Origin: CAZBBC01 sp964489835
GTDB taxonomy: Bacteria > Calditrichota > Calditrichia > JAJRVZ01
Direction: 5' to 3'
NCBI GenBank assembly: GCA_964489835.1
Contig: CAZBBC010000008.1
Coordinates: 1 to 64,000 of the forward strand
DNA: 64,000 nucleotides
Shown here: positions 52,015 to 61,616 of the stretch, piece by piece
How positions within the stretch are numbered: the stretch's first letter is position 1
Layout: each line of letters opens with the position of its first letter
Notes under the pieces: generated by a model
The model's database searches: none
What the model saw: only the letters and a program-made list of their open reading frames with translations
Told to the model about the DNA's origin: nothing
Translations under genes and position numbers: made by a program

Positions 52015-52296
52015 TTAACCAATATCAAGTTTGGAAAATAAATCAGATATTGGACCGGATGCGGCCGCTACTTTATTCAACATCAGGAGCAAATCTTCTT
52101 CCATATAGGGAAGCAAAGCCAGTGTGATATGTCCCGGCGCCGTGGGAATACCGACAAAAGAACCAAATACCAGCAAAGCAAAAACATTCTCCAGTTCAGA
52201 GGTTTCCCATTCCAGGACATCTGTTGCTTTGTGACGGGCTATCGAATTGAACAGATTACCTTTGTCTTTAAAAAATCCGGATAGTTTTTTAAGCAT
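52015..52296 (-). CDS. Small hypothetical protein paired with the ArsA-like ATPase
   Basis: A 93-residue protein with no recognised family. A charged N terminus (LKKLSGFFKDKGNLFNSIARHK) precedes a hydrophobic stretch (about 37-60, NVFALLVFGSFVGIPTAPGH) and an amphipathic C-terminal helix. It begins with ATG after no strong ribosome site and ends 2 bp before the ATPase gene, so the two are probably co-expressed and may interact. Confidence 0.7.
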   Translation of the reverse strand: MLKKLSGFFKDKGNLFNSIARHKATDVLEWETSELENVFALLVFGSFVGIPTAPGHITLALLPYMEEDLLLMLNKVAAASGPISDLFSKLDIG

Positions 52297-52397
52297 TATC
52301 TGTATTTTTATTAATTTTTTAATAAGCTACGTTTAAGTTAGTGTCAAAATTAATCACATATATTCTATATAAATTATTATTTTTAAAGAGTATGAAC

Positions 52398-52680
52398 TAA
52401 TTCCCCCTTAGTAGGAATTGTTGCAGATTTGATTTATTGGCACAATTTATCAGAATTGCATGATCTGTCTCCCCCTTGATAAAGGGGGACTAAGGGGGAT
52501 ATATACTCTTCTATGTTATTTATTTACAACCTCCTAACCCCCTTTTCTAAGGGGGAATAGATTTTACTTAATCGATGTTTCAAATGAACTTTTTCTAAAA
52601 AATAACCTAAACTCCAATAGCCCAATAAATGGGATTAGTCCCCCTTTTCAAAGGAGGAGACAGAGCTTTCATACATCAAA
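52398..52680. repeat. Gap with CCCCCTT/AAGGGGG repeats and copy 2 of the 43-bp pair
   Basis: The 466-bp gap 52297-52762 has no gene. CTCCCCCTTGATAAAGGGGG (52470-52489) is a hairpin, 52505-52548 matches 29451-29493, and CCCCCTTTTCAAAGGAGG follows near 52642. Confidence 0.7.
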
Positions 52681-52762
52681 AGCTGCACGAATAAAGTGAA
52701 ACTGTAATAGCCCATGGTAATGAAGAGTTATTGATTTTTTTCATAAATCCAGGTATTACTCC

Positions 52763-54502
52763 TTATTCTGATGAGGCTCCAGCTTCCGTCAAGGTAGTTT
52801 TTTCTCGTGTAAAGAATTTCACCAAACCCTCGATAATGATCCAGGTCACAATCAGAATGATGGCCGAATTGATCACCTGGAGAAGAATATTATTATCGGC
52901 GCCAAATTCGATTTGATTCATTAATGACGCCCAGAGAGTCATTACGGACATAAATACAGCCGGAATACCTGTTATCAACCATTTCAGACCATTTTTTTTG
53001 CGCAGATACAGCGTGGCCAAAATAAGAGCAAGCGCAGCCAATGTCTGGTTAACCGCTCCGAACAGAGGCCAGAGGGTCAGGGCACCCTTCCCATCGGCAC
53101 CTGAGGCAAAAGCCAGCAGAGCAGCGGAAATAACAGCAGCAGAAGTAGCTACATGGCGATTTTCGACATGTTTGATCTTTAAATCAGAACCCAGCTCACT
53201 GATAACATACCTTTGAATTCTGGTGGCCGTATCAAGAGTTGTTCCGGCAAAAGAGGCGACAAAGACACCCATGATGACTACGGCAACACCATGAGGAATT
53301 CCCAACGCTGAAATCATATTAGCAGCACCGATGACGAAAGCACTGATTTTTGATCCAAGTCCGGCGGCAGCGGTCCAGGAAGAATAGTGACTCGACCAGG
53401 CGCTGATACCGGTTAAAGTCTCGCCATTGGTTGAGTATCCCATACCAATGCCGGCGGCAACGGCGATAATTACCAGGGTAGCCAGTGCTCCCTCAATAAG
53501 CATCGAACCATAACCAACAAATAAAGAATCGCTTTCATGTTGCACCTGTTTTGCGGATGTTCCCGATGCGACCAAAGAATGGAAACCGGAAATTGCCCCG
53601 CAAGCGATCGTAATAAAAAGAAATGGCCAAACCGGAGGCGCGTCCGGCGGGGAAAATTGAACCGCCGGGGCAACCATTTCCATCCCACCAAAAATTGTTG
53701 CGATGATAACTCCCAATGCCAGTAAGAACATAGCAATTAGAAGTTGATAAGCATTGATGAAATCTCTTGGTTGTAAAAGTGTTGTCACCGGCAGGACAGA
53801 GGCAATATAAGCATATATAAACAGAATGATCGTCCAAACACCGGTCGCCGGTAATCCGAAGACTGCGGGCATCGTAATGGGTAAATAGCTGCCGATTATC
53901 ATCGTGAGATACAATAAAATAACAGCAATAATTGACCAGAAAAATACATCCCTGCCCTTTTTGTAAATCAAATGACCCAGGTAAATGGCAATTGGAATTT
54001 GCAGCCAAACGGCTAAAACGGAGGTCGGAAACATGCTAAAAATGATCGCTATGACGAGACCAAATATAGCAATAACGATCCATAACGTTAAAAATACAAT
54101 CAAAAAAAAGAAGACACGTGTACGCCGGTTAATATATTTCGCAGTAATTTCAGAAATTGATTTACCGTCATTCCGCATGGAAATGATCAACGAACTAAAA
54201 TCATGAACCGCTCCCATAATCGCAGAGCCAAGGAAAACCCAAATCACAGCTGGTATCCATCCCCAAATAATGGCAATGGCCGGTCCAACAATAGGGCCGG
54301 TGCCGGCAATGGAAGTAAAATGATGACCGAAAATGATTTCCTTGCGCGTGGGGACATAATCGACACCATCCTCCAGCCGGACGGATGGTGGGATCCGGCT
54401 ATCTGATATTCCGAATATTTTCTTGCCGATAAATTTCCCGTAAAAACGATAAAAAAGCATATACCCGATAAATGTTAAGATCATTACCGTTATGGCTAAC
54501 AT
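52763..54502 (-). CDS. cstA: Carbon starvation protein CstA-family transporter
   Basis: A 579-residue polytopic membrane protein with about 16 hydrophobic segments. FGHHFTSIAGTGPIVGPAIA, IWVFLGSAIMGAVHDFSSLI and GFHSLVASGTSAKQ are family signatures. CstA proteins import peptides or pyruvate on carbon limitation. It is a single gene with repeat-rich DNA on both sides. Confidence 0.94.
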   Translation of the reverse strand: MLAITVMILTFIGYMLFYRFYGKFIGKKIFGISDSRIPPSVRLEDGVDYVPTRKEIIFGHHFTSIAGTGPIVGPAIAIIWGWIPAVIWVFLGSAIMGAVHDFSSLIISMRNDGKSISEITAKYINRRTRVFFFLIVFLTLWIVIAIFGLVIAIIFSMFPTSVLAVWLQIPIAIYLGHLIYKKGRDVFFWSIIAVILLYLTMIIGSYLPITMPAVFGLPATGVWTIILFIYAYIASVLPVTTLLQPRDFINAYQLLIAMFLLALGVIIATIFGGMEMVAPAVQFSPPDAPPVWPFLFITIACGAISGFHSLVASGTSAKQVQHESDSLFVGYGSMLIEGALATLVIIAVAAGIGMGYSTNGETLTGISAWSSHYSSWTAAAGLGSKISAFVIGAANMISALGIPHGVAVVIMGVFVASFAGTTLDTATRIQRYVISELGSDLKIKHVENRHVATSAAVISAALLAFASGADGKGALTLWPLFGAVNQTLAALALILATLYLRKKNGLKWLITGIPAVFMSVMTLWASLMNQIEFGADNNILLQVINSAIILIVTWIIIEGLVKFFTREKTTLTEAGASSE

Positions 54503-54534
54503 ATAGTTCTCACTTTTTTATTTAGAGTAAACTG

Positions 54535-54690
54535 CAATCAGAAACCAGAAAGCTGAATGACGAAAGCAGAAATCCGTAAGCTAAAAACCGAAATCCTAAC
54601 TGCTTACTGCCTTCTGCTCTCGGCTTTCTTACTTCCTACTTCTTACTTATAGTTTCTGCCTATAGTTTCTGCCTATGGCGATATGAAAAC
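54535..54690. repeat. Intergenic reiterated text (CTTACTTCC / TAGTTTCTGCC)
   Basis: TATAGTTTCTGCC occurs twice in tandem (54648-54673), after opposed GAAAGCAGAAATCC- and CTGCTTACTGCCTTCTGC-like stretches that can fold back. No gene lies in the 200-bp gap between cstA and purM. Confidence 0.5.
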
Positions 54691-54702
54691 CCCGGTCAAT
54701 CT

Positions 54703-55704
54703 TTAAATCACCTCACCTACAAAATACGGTGTATGGGATTTTTCTTCCTTTACAAAATCATAAAACGATTGTGCTTCATTTTTTGGAATAATAAATACAA
54801 GCCCGATGCCCATATTAAAAGCTCTTCTCATTTCTTCTACTGGTACCCTGCCCAATCTTTGTATTAAAGAAAAGACCATTGGAACTGTCCAGTTTGACCA
54901 ATTAATAGTCAGAAATAAATCATCCCCAAGCAGACGCTTGGTATTTCCTTCAATTCCACCGCCGGTAATATGAGAAATACCATGAATCTGAAATTTTTTT
55001 ATTGCTTTCTGTATTATATTTAAATAACTCAAATGTACCTTCAGTAATTCCTCTCCAATGGTACATCCAAGATCTTCCACATAGGTTTTCACTTGATAAT
55101 GTTGGAACAGTACTTTTCTTGCCAATGAATAGCCGTTAGTATGCAGACCGTTTGATTTGAGGCCGATCAACACGTCGGATTTTGAAATTCGGCTTCCATC
55201 AATCACCCCATTCTTTTCGACAATACCCACAATCGTTCCGGACAGATCATATTCACCTGCCTGGTACATATCGGGCATTTCCGCTGTCTCACCGCCAATA
55301 AGGGCGCATTGATTATTTTTGCATCCACGAACAAAACCTGATATAACATCATGAAAGACGATTGACTGTAATTTTGCAGTAGCATAATAATCCAGGAAAA
55401 AGAGGGGTACTGCCCCACTGACCGCTATATCATTGACACAGTGATTGACCAGATCTTCCCCCACCGTATCGTGTTGATCCATTATGAAGGCAACTTTTAA
55501 TTTTGTTCCCACACCATCTGTACTGGATACCAATACCGGCTGTTTATATGTATTTATATCCAACAAATACATACCACCAAAACTTCCCAGATCGGTCAGG
55601 ACGTTCTGGTTATGAGTCATTCGTACCTGTGCTTTAATTTCCTTAATGGCTTTTTCCCCTTCTTCAATATCGACGCCGGCTCCTTTATATGTTTCTTCTG
55701 ACAC
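54703..55704 (-). CDS. purM: Phosphoribosylformylglycinamidine cyclo-ligase
   Basis: A 333-residue AIR synthase. TYKGAGVDIEEGEKAIKEIK, STDGVGTKLKVAF, GGETAEMPDMYQAGEYDLSG and HGISHITGGGIEGNTKRLL are diagnostic. The start is GTG, with GGAGG five bases upstream. It is remote from the purSQCB cluster. The DUF4416 gene lies 36 bp upstream. Confidence 0.95.
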   Translation of the reverse strand: MSEETYKGAGVDIEEGEKAIKEIKAQVRMTHNQNVLTDLGSFGGMYLLDINTYKQPVLVSSTDGVGTKLKVAFIMDQHDTVGEDLVNHCVNDIAVSGAVPLFFLDYYATAKLQSIVFHDVISGFVRGCKNNQCALIGGETAEMPDMYQAGEYDLSGTIVGIVEKNGVIDGSRISKSDVLIGLKSNGLHTNGYSLARKVLFQHYQVKTYVEDLGCTIGEELLKVHLSYLNIIQKAIKKFQIHGISHITGGGIEGNTKRLLGDDLFLTINWSNWTVPMVFSLIQRLGRVPVEEMRRAFNMGIGLVFIIPKNEAQSFYDFVKEEKSHTPYFVGEVI

Positions 55705-55740
55705 GGATACCTCCGAATTCTGATTATTCGAATATACGGA

Positions 55741-56277
55741 CTAGTAAATCACTTCACTCAATTGTTCCAGATACCTTTTTCTGATGGCATTAAAAAACCT
55801 GATATTTTCTTTATTCTGATAATCCGGATAGGTCCAGGGTTGGGATTGAAACGTTCCATTGCAAAACTGAAGGTGAATATCACCATATATATTTTTATTC
55901 AAATAAATGCGATGGCTATAATTCTTTGTTGTCGCTAAGACCAGTTTTGCCGGACAGATATAACCGGGATCAATATTTACCAGGCGTTTTTTATTTACCG
56001 TAAATATTTTTTCCACCTTATTTGTGATTATTTTTACAAAAGGAAGCTTTTCAGGTTTCATCAATTCAGAGAAACAAATAAACATTTTATTCAGTTGATT
56101 GCCCATTTCTTCCTGATAATAAGAGGTATATGCTGAGAATTCATAGACATTCGACTTTATCTCAATTGTGGAAAATTTATTTTCCAGATCAGAGAATAAT
56201 ATTCCAGGATTAAAAGACGGGCAATAGGTAACGGCAGCGAAATATTTTACCGGCGGGTGTAATCTTAGCGTCCCCAT
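55741..56277 (-). CDS. DUF4416 family protein
   Basis: A 178-residue protein. LRLHPPVKYFAAVTY, the central VNIDPGYICPAKLVLATTKN with YSHRIYLNKNIYGDI, and PWTYPDYQN match DUF4416, a family of unknown function common in deep-branching Gram-negatives. No signal peptide. The same-strand purM gene follows. Confidence 0.82.
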   Translation of the reverse strand: MGTLRLHPPVKYFAAVTYCPSFNPGILFSDLENKFSTIEIKSNVYEFSAYTSYYQEEMGNQLNKMFICFSELMKPEKLPFVKIITNKVEKIFTVNKKRLVNIDPGYICPAKLVLATTKNYSHRIYLNKNIYGDIHLQFCNGTFQSQPWTYPDYQNKENIRFFNAIRKRYLEQLSEVIY

Positions 56278-56465
56278 GAGCGTTCAATTGGTCATTATTA
56301 GGCTTTTAATTTATTAGTATAATCGATTTATAATACCAGGGATGCATATAATATAAATACAGTGCGACTGCCAATTTCTCTGATGTATAGGATTCACAGT
56401 CTTCCCTGACATAGTGTATGACTCAGATGGCCTCCACGCTTTGGGTGTAATCCCTATAGTTAGAA

Positions 56466-58268
56466 TTAACCTAACGATGAATCACTGTACATCTCCTCTA
56501 TCTGATCAGCGAATTTTTCCAGAACCACTTTTCTTTTTACCTTCAACGAGGGTGTCAGCTCTCCGGTTTCAATAGAAAATGAAGCATCGGCAAGAACAAA
56601 TTCTTTCACGGTTTCATAACTGGCCAGATGATTATTTACTTCCTCGACATCTTTTTTTATCAGTTCTTTGACCTCGGGCATTTTTGCCAGATCCCTGGTA
56701 TTGGCATAGGAAATATTTTTCTCCTTGGCCCATTTCTCAAGGGATTCGAAGGCCGGAACAACTACTGCCGTACAATATTTGCGTTTGTCCCCGATAACCA
56801 TCGCTTGTTCAATGTATTTGCAGGTTACCAGTTTATTTTCAATAGGTTGCGGAGCGATATTTTTTCCCCCGGATGTAACGATGATATTTTTCTTCCGGTC
56901 TGTAATCGTTAAACAACCATCATCATCAATAAAACCGATATCACCGGTATGGAACCATCCTTCTTCATCGATTGCTTCTTTTGTTTCCGCTTCTTTCTTA
57001 AAATATCCAACCATTACATGGGGTCCACGCGTCAGAATTTCACCATCATCAGAGATCTTTACTTCAATATTCGAAATAATCGGACCAACGGTTCCAAATT
57101 TAAAAAGTTCAGTCTTATTGACAGCGATGACAGGAGATGTCTCAGTCAAGCCATAACCCTCATAGATGATTAAACCGGCAGCACCAAAAAATTCTGCAAT
57201 TTCTTTTGCCAAAGGCGCTCCACCGGATATAAAGAAGCGGAGTTTGCCGCCAACGCGCTCGGCAAGTTTACTAAAAACAAGTTTATAGGCAATATTTCGC
57301 TTAAAATTCAGACCACCGCTGATTGTCTTTTTATACATGACATTGTTTATATATTCACTGCCGACACCCAATGCCCAGTGAAATATCTTTCTTTTTATCG
57401 GTGATCCGGTCTCCACATTTTCAATAATACGGGTATAAATCTTTTCATATAACCGGGGTACACTGACCATGATGGTCGGTCTCACTTCTCCCATATTTTC
57501 CGCTACCGAATCAATACTAACCGCATAAGCAATGGTGCTTCCGGTATAATTCGCCAGAAAATGTCCGGCCATTCGTTCAAATACATGCGACAGAGGTAAG
57601 AAAGAGAGAAAAAGATCATTCTCGTCAACATGCAAACATTCCAGTGCCGCTTCGATATTACTTAAAAAATTATTATGTGTTAAAATGGCCCCTTTTGGTT
57701 CGCCGGTCGTTCCAGAGGTATAGATAATTGTCGCGATATTATCCGGTTGTATTTTTTTTACCTGACTGGTAAGAAATCCGGAATTCTGGGTAAGATAGGC
57801 CTCCCCCTGATCCATTAACTTTTTTAATGAAATATGTTTGCTATCTTCCTTCACCGTTTCAAATGTAACCACCGACTGTATGGCCGGACATGTATTCCTG
57901 GATGCATTCACTTTCGCGTATTGTTCCTCATCAGAACAGAGAACGGTAACGGCTTCACAATCATTGAGGATGTATTGTACATGTTCAGGAAGAAGAGAAG
58001 GATAAACAGGGACGGTAATTGCTCCAAGTGAGAGAATCGCAAAATCCGACCAGGCCCATTCATAACGATTGGCTGATAGTAAAGCAACCTTATCCCCTGA
58101 TTTTACTCCTAAGGTAGTTAAACCAGCAGCAATTTTTTCAACACTGTTTTTTGCATCATCAAAACTAAGAGAAAGATATTCATTTTCAAGCTTATACATA
58201 TAGCCCGTACGATCACCAAACTTCTCTGCGGTGCTGAAAAACATTTCAGCCAGATTGTTGTAACGCAT
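56466..58268 (-). CDS. fadD: Long-chain fatty acid--CoA ligase
   Basis: A 600-residue AMP-forming synthetase. The phosphate loop is TIIYTSGTTGEPKGAILTHN (about 177-196), A5 is YEGYGLTETSPV, A7 GWFHTGDIGFIDDDG and A8 ITDRKKNIIVTSGGKNIAPQ. The length and text match long-chain acyl-CoA synthetases. It activates fatty acids for degradation or lipid synthesis. It stands alone. Confidence 0.92.
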   Translation of the reverse strand: MRYNNLAEMFFSTAEKFGDRTGYMYKLENEYLSLSFDDAKNSVEKIAAGLTTLGVKSGDKVALLSANRYEWAWSDFAILSLGAITVPVYPSLLPEHVQYILNDCEAVTVLCSDEEQYAKVNASRNTCPAIQSVVTFETVKEDSKHISLKKLMDQGEAYLTQNSGFLTSQVKKIQPDNIATIIYTSGTTGEPKGAILTHNNFLSNIEAALECLHVDENDLFLSFLPLSHVFERMAGHFLANYTGSTIAYAVSIDSVAENMGEVRPTIMVSVPRLYEKIYTRIIENVETGSPIKRKIFHWALGVGSEYINNVMYKKTISGGLNFKRNIAYKLVFSKLAERVGGKLRFFISGGAPLAKEIAEFFGAAGLIIYEGYGLTETSPVIAVNKTELFKFGTVGPIISNIEVKISDDGEILTRGPHVMVGYFKKEAETKEAIDEEGWFHTGDIGFIDDDGCLTITDRKKNIIVTSGGKNIAPQPIENKLVTCKYIEQAMVIGDKRKYCTAVVVPAFESLEKWAKEKNISYANTRDLAKMPEVKELIKKDVEEVNNHLASYETVKEFVLADASFSIETGELTPSLKVKRKVVLEKFADQIEEMYSDSSLG

Positions 58269-58405
58269 GATACCTCCATAATCAGATGATATATCGGTGG
58301 GATTATTAGAATATAATTGGGAATTTAGGCAAGGATAAGCAAGGAAGCAATAAGAATATGATCCAATTGCCCCGACTTTTAGATATTGTGGGAGAAATAT
58401 TATTT

Positions 58406-58516
58406 ACCACGGAAATACACGGAAAATACATAATAGAGAATAACTTATTTGTATAAATTTATCTATTGTTAAATAATTTTTTAATAATTCTGTTTCAGTC
58501 CGTGCAAATCCGTGGT
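58406..58516. repeat. CCACGGAA...TCCGTGG inverted-end element
   Basis: ACCACGGAAATACACGGAA (58406-58424) pairs imperfectly (about 15 of 19) with 58498-58516 (GTCCGTGCAAATCCGTGGT). The enclosed DNA is AT-rich and non-coding. It is a relative of the 34872 element. Confidence 0.7.
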
Positions 58517-58560
58517 TGATTTTTAATTTTTATACAACTTCTTTAAGTTGGGGCAAATTA

Positions 58561-58742
58561 GTGTTCAACTTGCCTGATACCATTAGGAGCGATGACTAAA
58601 TCTTTACCGGCAATATCCATCCAGGAATACAATTGAAAGGTCTGGTTATCCGACATTGCTACAAACAATCCTGCCAGAAACTGGTCATTAAAAACAGCAT
58701 TGGATACCACAACTGCTTCGAGTAGAATATTCACAAAAAATT
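58561..58742 (-). pseudogene. Possible gene remnant or very small gene
   Basis: A 58-codon minus-strand frame (possible GTG start at 58736) reads VNILLEAVVVSNAVFNDQFL, then AGLFVAMSDNQTFQLYSWMD and IAGKDLVIAPNGIRQVEH. The composition looks coding, but there is no ribosome site, and the frame begins at the stop of the NIPSNAP-like gene. The family is unknown; it may be the tail of a lost gene. Confidence 0.3.
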
Positions 58743-59541
58743 ATATTTGCGAAAATGACGTCGGTTTTAAAATAATGTCTGTTATATTTGATACGGTATC
58801 TTTGTATTGGGCATCGGCTTTGAGTTTTAGCCAGTCCGGGTCACTGCGGAAGATATCCCACTTCTTATTGCGACTTTCTATGTTTTCAAAAACCAGCATA
58901 TAGGAGAGATTAGGCATTTGATTTCCGATAATTGTTTCAGCAAAAAATACAGGCTTAAGTCCTGTCTTTCGAAATATGGCGATTTCTCCTCCCTGATTAA
59001 ACATCTCAATCTTCTTTTTTCCGGCAATCTGACTATGACTTTCATATATTCGCAACTCATAGATCCGCGATTGATTGTTTAATAATGATGTGGGTATTTC
59101 TAACGTTGGCATATATTTGAAGGCCTTAAGTAACCTTTTTTCCATTCGCACATAGGCAGAATCTGATAAGGGGGCATTTAGAAAGGGCTCACCGGAAACC
59201 AGATATTCCTTATCTTCGATAAGTCTTTCGGATACAGAAATTATTGACTGAAGAGATTTATGCGGAATGAGTACATATAGTGAAGGATCATTCGGTCCGT
59301 ATAGAACATTAAATACTCCGACCGTATTTATTCCCAATCGATTTAATGCAGGAATTGCCGAATCACGGTAAAAATCACTGACCATATTTTTTTTCTTGCC
59401 CACATGCAAATGAAATTTTATTAATTCAAAATATTCAACATCTTTTCCTGTTGACTTATCGTCCTGAGACTTACCCGCGAATGAGGTTATTGGTATAACC
59501 GCGGCGGTTCCTAACGATAATAAAAAATTTCTTCTTTTCAT
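58741..59541 (-). CDS. NIPSNAP-domain protein with Tat-type signal
   Basis: About 266 residues. MKRRNFLLSLGTAAVIPITS is a twin-arginine signal with a hydrophobic core. Two ferredoxin-like NIPSNAP repeats follow; the second (about 165-260) shows IYELRIYESHSQIAGKKKIE, GEIAIFRKTGLKPVFFAET and DPDWLKLKA. Such proteins are often exported with sugar- or cofactor-linked genes in FCB bacteria; their function is unclear. ATG 59541 is chosen because it begins the Tat signal with AAGGG upstream. tatA in this window supports Tat export. Confidence 0.8.
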   Translation of the reverse strand: MKRRNFLLSLGTAAVIPITSFAGKSQDDKSTGKDVEYFELIKFHLHVGKKKNMVSDFYRDSAIPALNRLGINTVGVFNVLYGPNDPSLYVLIPHKSLQSIISVSERLIEDKEYLVSGEPFLNAPLSDSAYVRMEKRLLKAFKYMPTLEIPTSLLNNQSRIYELRIYESHSQIAGKKKIEMFNQGGEIAIFRKTGLKPVFFAETIIGNQMPNLSYMLVFENIESRNKKWDIFRSDPDWLKLKADAQYKDTVSNITDIILKPTSFSQI

Positions 59542-59584
59542 ATTTATGCCCTTCAAAAATTTATGATAGTGTCAAACGTTTGTA

Positions 59585-60240
59585 TTATTTTAATAGTAGA
59601 GCCAGATTGACCACATCATCGGCCTGGGTGGGAAGTTGCGTTTGTTCACCTTCATCGGTTTCTAAATAGGTATTTAACTGATGGGTCCAGTTAACCAGGA
59701 GACCAAATTCAGGTAATCCGACAAAATCCAACTGCCTCTGGATGGAGACTTCTATACCATTGACAAAACCTGTGCCCAAATTTTGCATCTGTGTTACCTG
59801 ATCCACCTTGAAACCATTAAATTCCCTGTCAGCTGGGGCAAAAGAAATTTCCTGTTGTACATTCGAAAGCGTCTTATTGAAATAGCCGACAGACATATGG
59901 GCGGCCAGACTGGGCGCATAATGTTCCAGGATGATGTCAAAATTTGTGGCTCGTGTTGGATCCAAATCAGAATTACCGGTCATAGTCAGTCAGATTATAA
60001 AATGAATAATAAGCCTTTAGGTTGAATTTGTAACCTAAAGATGGTTTGTATAAGATGGCGTATTGACGCCACCTTTAAATTCTTCGGTTTCAGTTGGTGC
60101 ATCACGATAGTATCGACGACCTACATCGATCGGATTTCCATTGATATCGACATAGGACTCTTCTAGTTCATCATCTTCCCAATTCCAGTCATTTCGCTTA
60201 TCTCTTTCCGAGAATGACGATAACAACACCGTCATTGCGA
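59585..60240 (-). pseudogene. TonB-dependent receptor pseudogene, fragmented
   Basis: Three pieces of one receptor barrel lie in different frames. 60035-60235 reads RDKRNDWNWEDDELEESYVD and onward through GRRYYRDAPTETEEF. Then a frame-shifted KPSLGYKFNLKAYYSFYNLT follows near 59990-60060. Then 59585-59983 opens GNSDLDPTRATNFDIILEHY, the conserved GNPDLKPTRATNFD block, and ends at a truncated C terminus. The N-terminal plug is missing, and a repeat sits at the broken 5' side. The gene is dead. Confidence 0.8.
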
Positions 60241-60312
60241 ATAACGAAAAATGAGTAGCCTGCTCGCCTACCCTGTAAAACGGGGTCTACGACGCGGCGG
60301 GACGAAACAATC
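60233..60312. repeat. Dispersed GTCATTGCGA...GACGAAACAATCTC element
   Basis: CGTCATTGCGAATAACG (from 60230) and GGGACGAAACAATCTC (60299-60314) are the two ends of the ATTGCTT/GCAATGAC repeat type, enclosing a GC-rich GCCTACCCTGTAAAACGGGG core. It lies exactly at the truncated end of the receptor pseudogene. Confidence 0.6.
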
Positions 60313-60402
60313 TCTTGTAGTTATTGGTGTTATGTCAATTTTTACGGATTAAATGTTAGGGGTACTCCAGTTAATATATTAAGTACCCATTTCAAACAAA
60401 AT

Positions 60403-61578
60403 TCAATTAAGTGTCACTAAATGCATTAAAGTGTAATCACCCCCACTGGTATCATCGCGGTATATTTCAACCTTTACTTCATCATCGCCGGTGATAATTC
60501 TCAAAAAAGTACTTCTGGCAAGATTGGCGTTAACCCGGAAGGTCTTTTGGTAACTCTCCCGTAAAGCCTCATTCTCAGTAAATTGTTTATAATATATGGA
60601 AAGGATATCCAAGGCCGTTTTATCATCAATTTTTTTATAAGAAATTCCGTTGGTCAGATCGGTATAATAGAGGATCTTCTTGGCCTCATAGGCATTTTCT
60701 TCAAAGTAGGCGGCAATCGATTTTTCTTCCCCCAACCCTTTTATTCTTCCGTACTCAATTTTTTCCGATATTCCCTTGATAATTAGTGATGGAATGGTTG
60801 CCTCGAGCCCCCGGGCATGCCCGACATCTATCTGCCAGAGACCATTAATTTTTGCAACAGAGGCATTGTGTGTATGTCCGCAAAAATAGGCTTTCACCTT
60901 GAATTGACGAAGTAACTGGTGAAATCGAAAGCTACTTTTTGGATATTTATCCAGTGAATCCCCCTGGTGCCGGATGCGTCCATTATCGATATCCGGTATA
61001 GCCACCAGCGGTTCATGACCAAAAATAAAGATATATTTCTTTTTGTTGATCGTTAAATCTTCCTTCAGCCATTTCATTAATTCGGGCACGATCTCACCAT
61101 CAGTTCCTTTATCCGACTGCCCATCATAATATTGATTAAGAACAATAAAGTGATTATCTCCCCAATCAAAAGAATAGGTTGTCTCCTCACAACCGGGAGG
61201 ACCTTTCCGCACGATATTTGGAAGAGATGTACCGCCTTCATTATAAGCACGCAGGTATTCTAGATCAGCGTCCGGTTCCAATTCATGATTTCCAACTACC
61301 GGATACCAGGGATATGTTTCACCTAAGACAAGTGAAATAACTTCCCGTATGGCGTACGGTGGATCAATATCTCCCGGGCTTACCATAAAGGCTCCTTTAC
61401 CCGCTTTTTTTATCGCTTCACAGGCGCCAAGGAAATATTGTGATGTTCGATATTCCGGCATTGCTTTTTCGCGCATATCTGCGGCAACGATAAAGGTAAA
61501 CTCACCGTCATTCTTTTCGCAGCAGTGCGCAAAAAACACACATGATAGTAGTAGTAATAATAATACTCTTTTCTTCAT
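60403..61578 (-). CDS. Calcineurin-like metallophosphoesterase, exported
   Basis: A 391-residue phosphoesterase. The signal peptide ends in SCVFFAHCC, which could be a lipobox. Metal blocks are FIVAADMRE (variant of DxH, lacking the histidine), SPGDIDPP, VVGNHELEPDA, FGHEPLV and FCGHTHNASV. The first block is changed from DxH to DMR, so metal binding may differ. ATG 61578 is chosen; upstream in-frame codons run into a repeat. A C-terminal region (about 290-390) of mixed alpha/beta has no recognised family. Confidence 0.82.
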   Translation of the reverse strand: MKKRVLLLLLLSCVFFAHCCEKNDGEFTFIVAADMREKAMPEYRTSQYFLGACEAIKKAGKGAFMVSPGDIDPPYAIREVISLVLGETYPWYPVVGNHELEPDADLEYLRAYNEGGTSLPNIVRKGPPGCEETTYSFDWGDNHFIVLNQYYDGQSDKGTDGEIVPELMKWLKEDLTINKKKYIFIFGHEPLVAIPDIDNGRIRHQGDSLDKYPKSSFRFHQLLRQFKVKAYFCGHTHNASVAKINGLWQIDVGHARGLEATIPSLIIKGISEKIEYGRIKGLGEEKSIAAYFEENAYEAKKILYYTDLTNGISYKKIDDKTALDILSIYYKQFTENEALRESYQKTFRVNANLARSTFLRIITGDDEVKVEIYRDDTSGGDYTLMHLVTLN

Positions 61579-61616
61579 CTCCCACCTAATATTTAGTATT
61601 AACCCAGTGAATTTAT

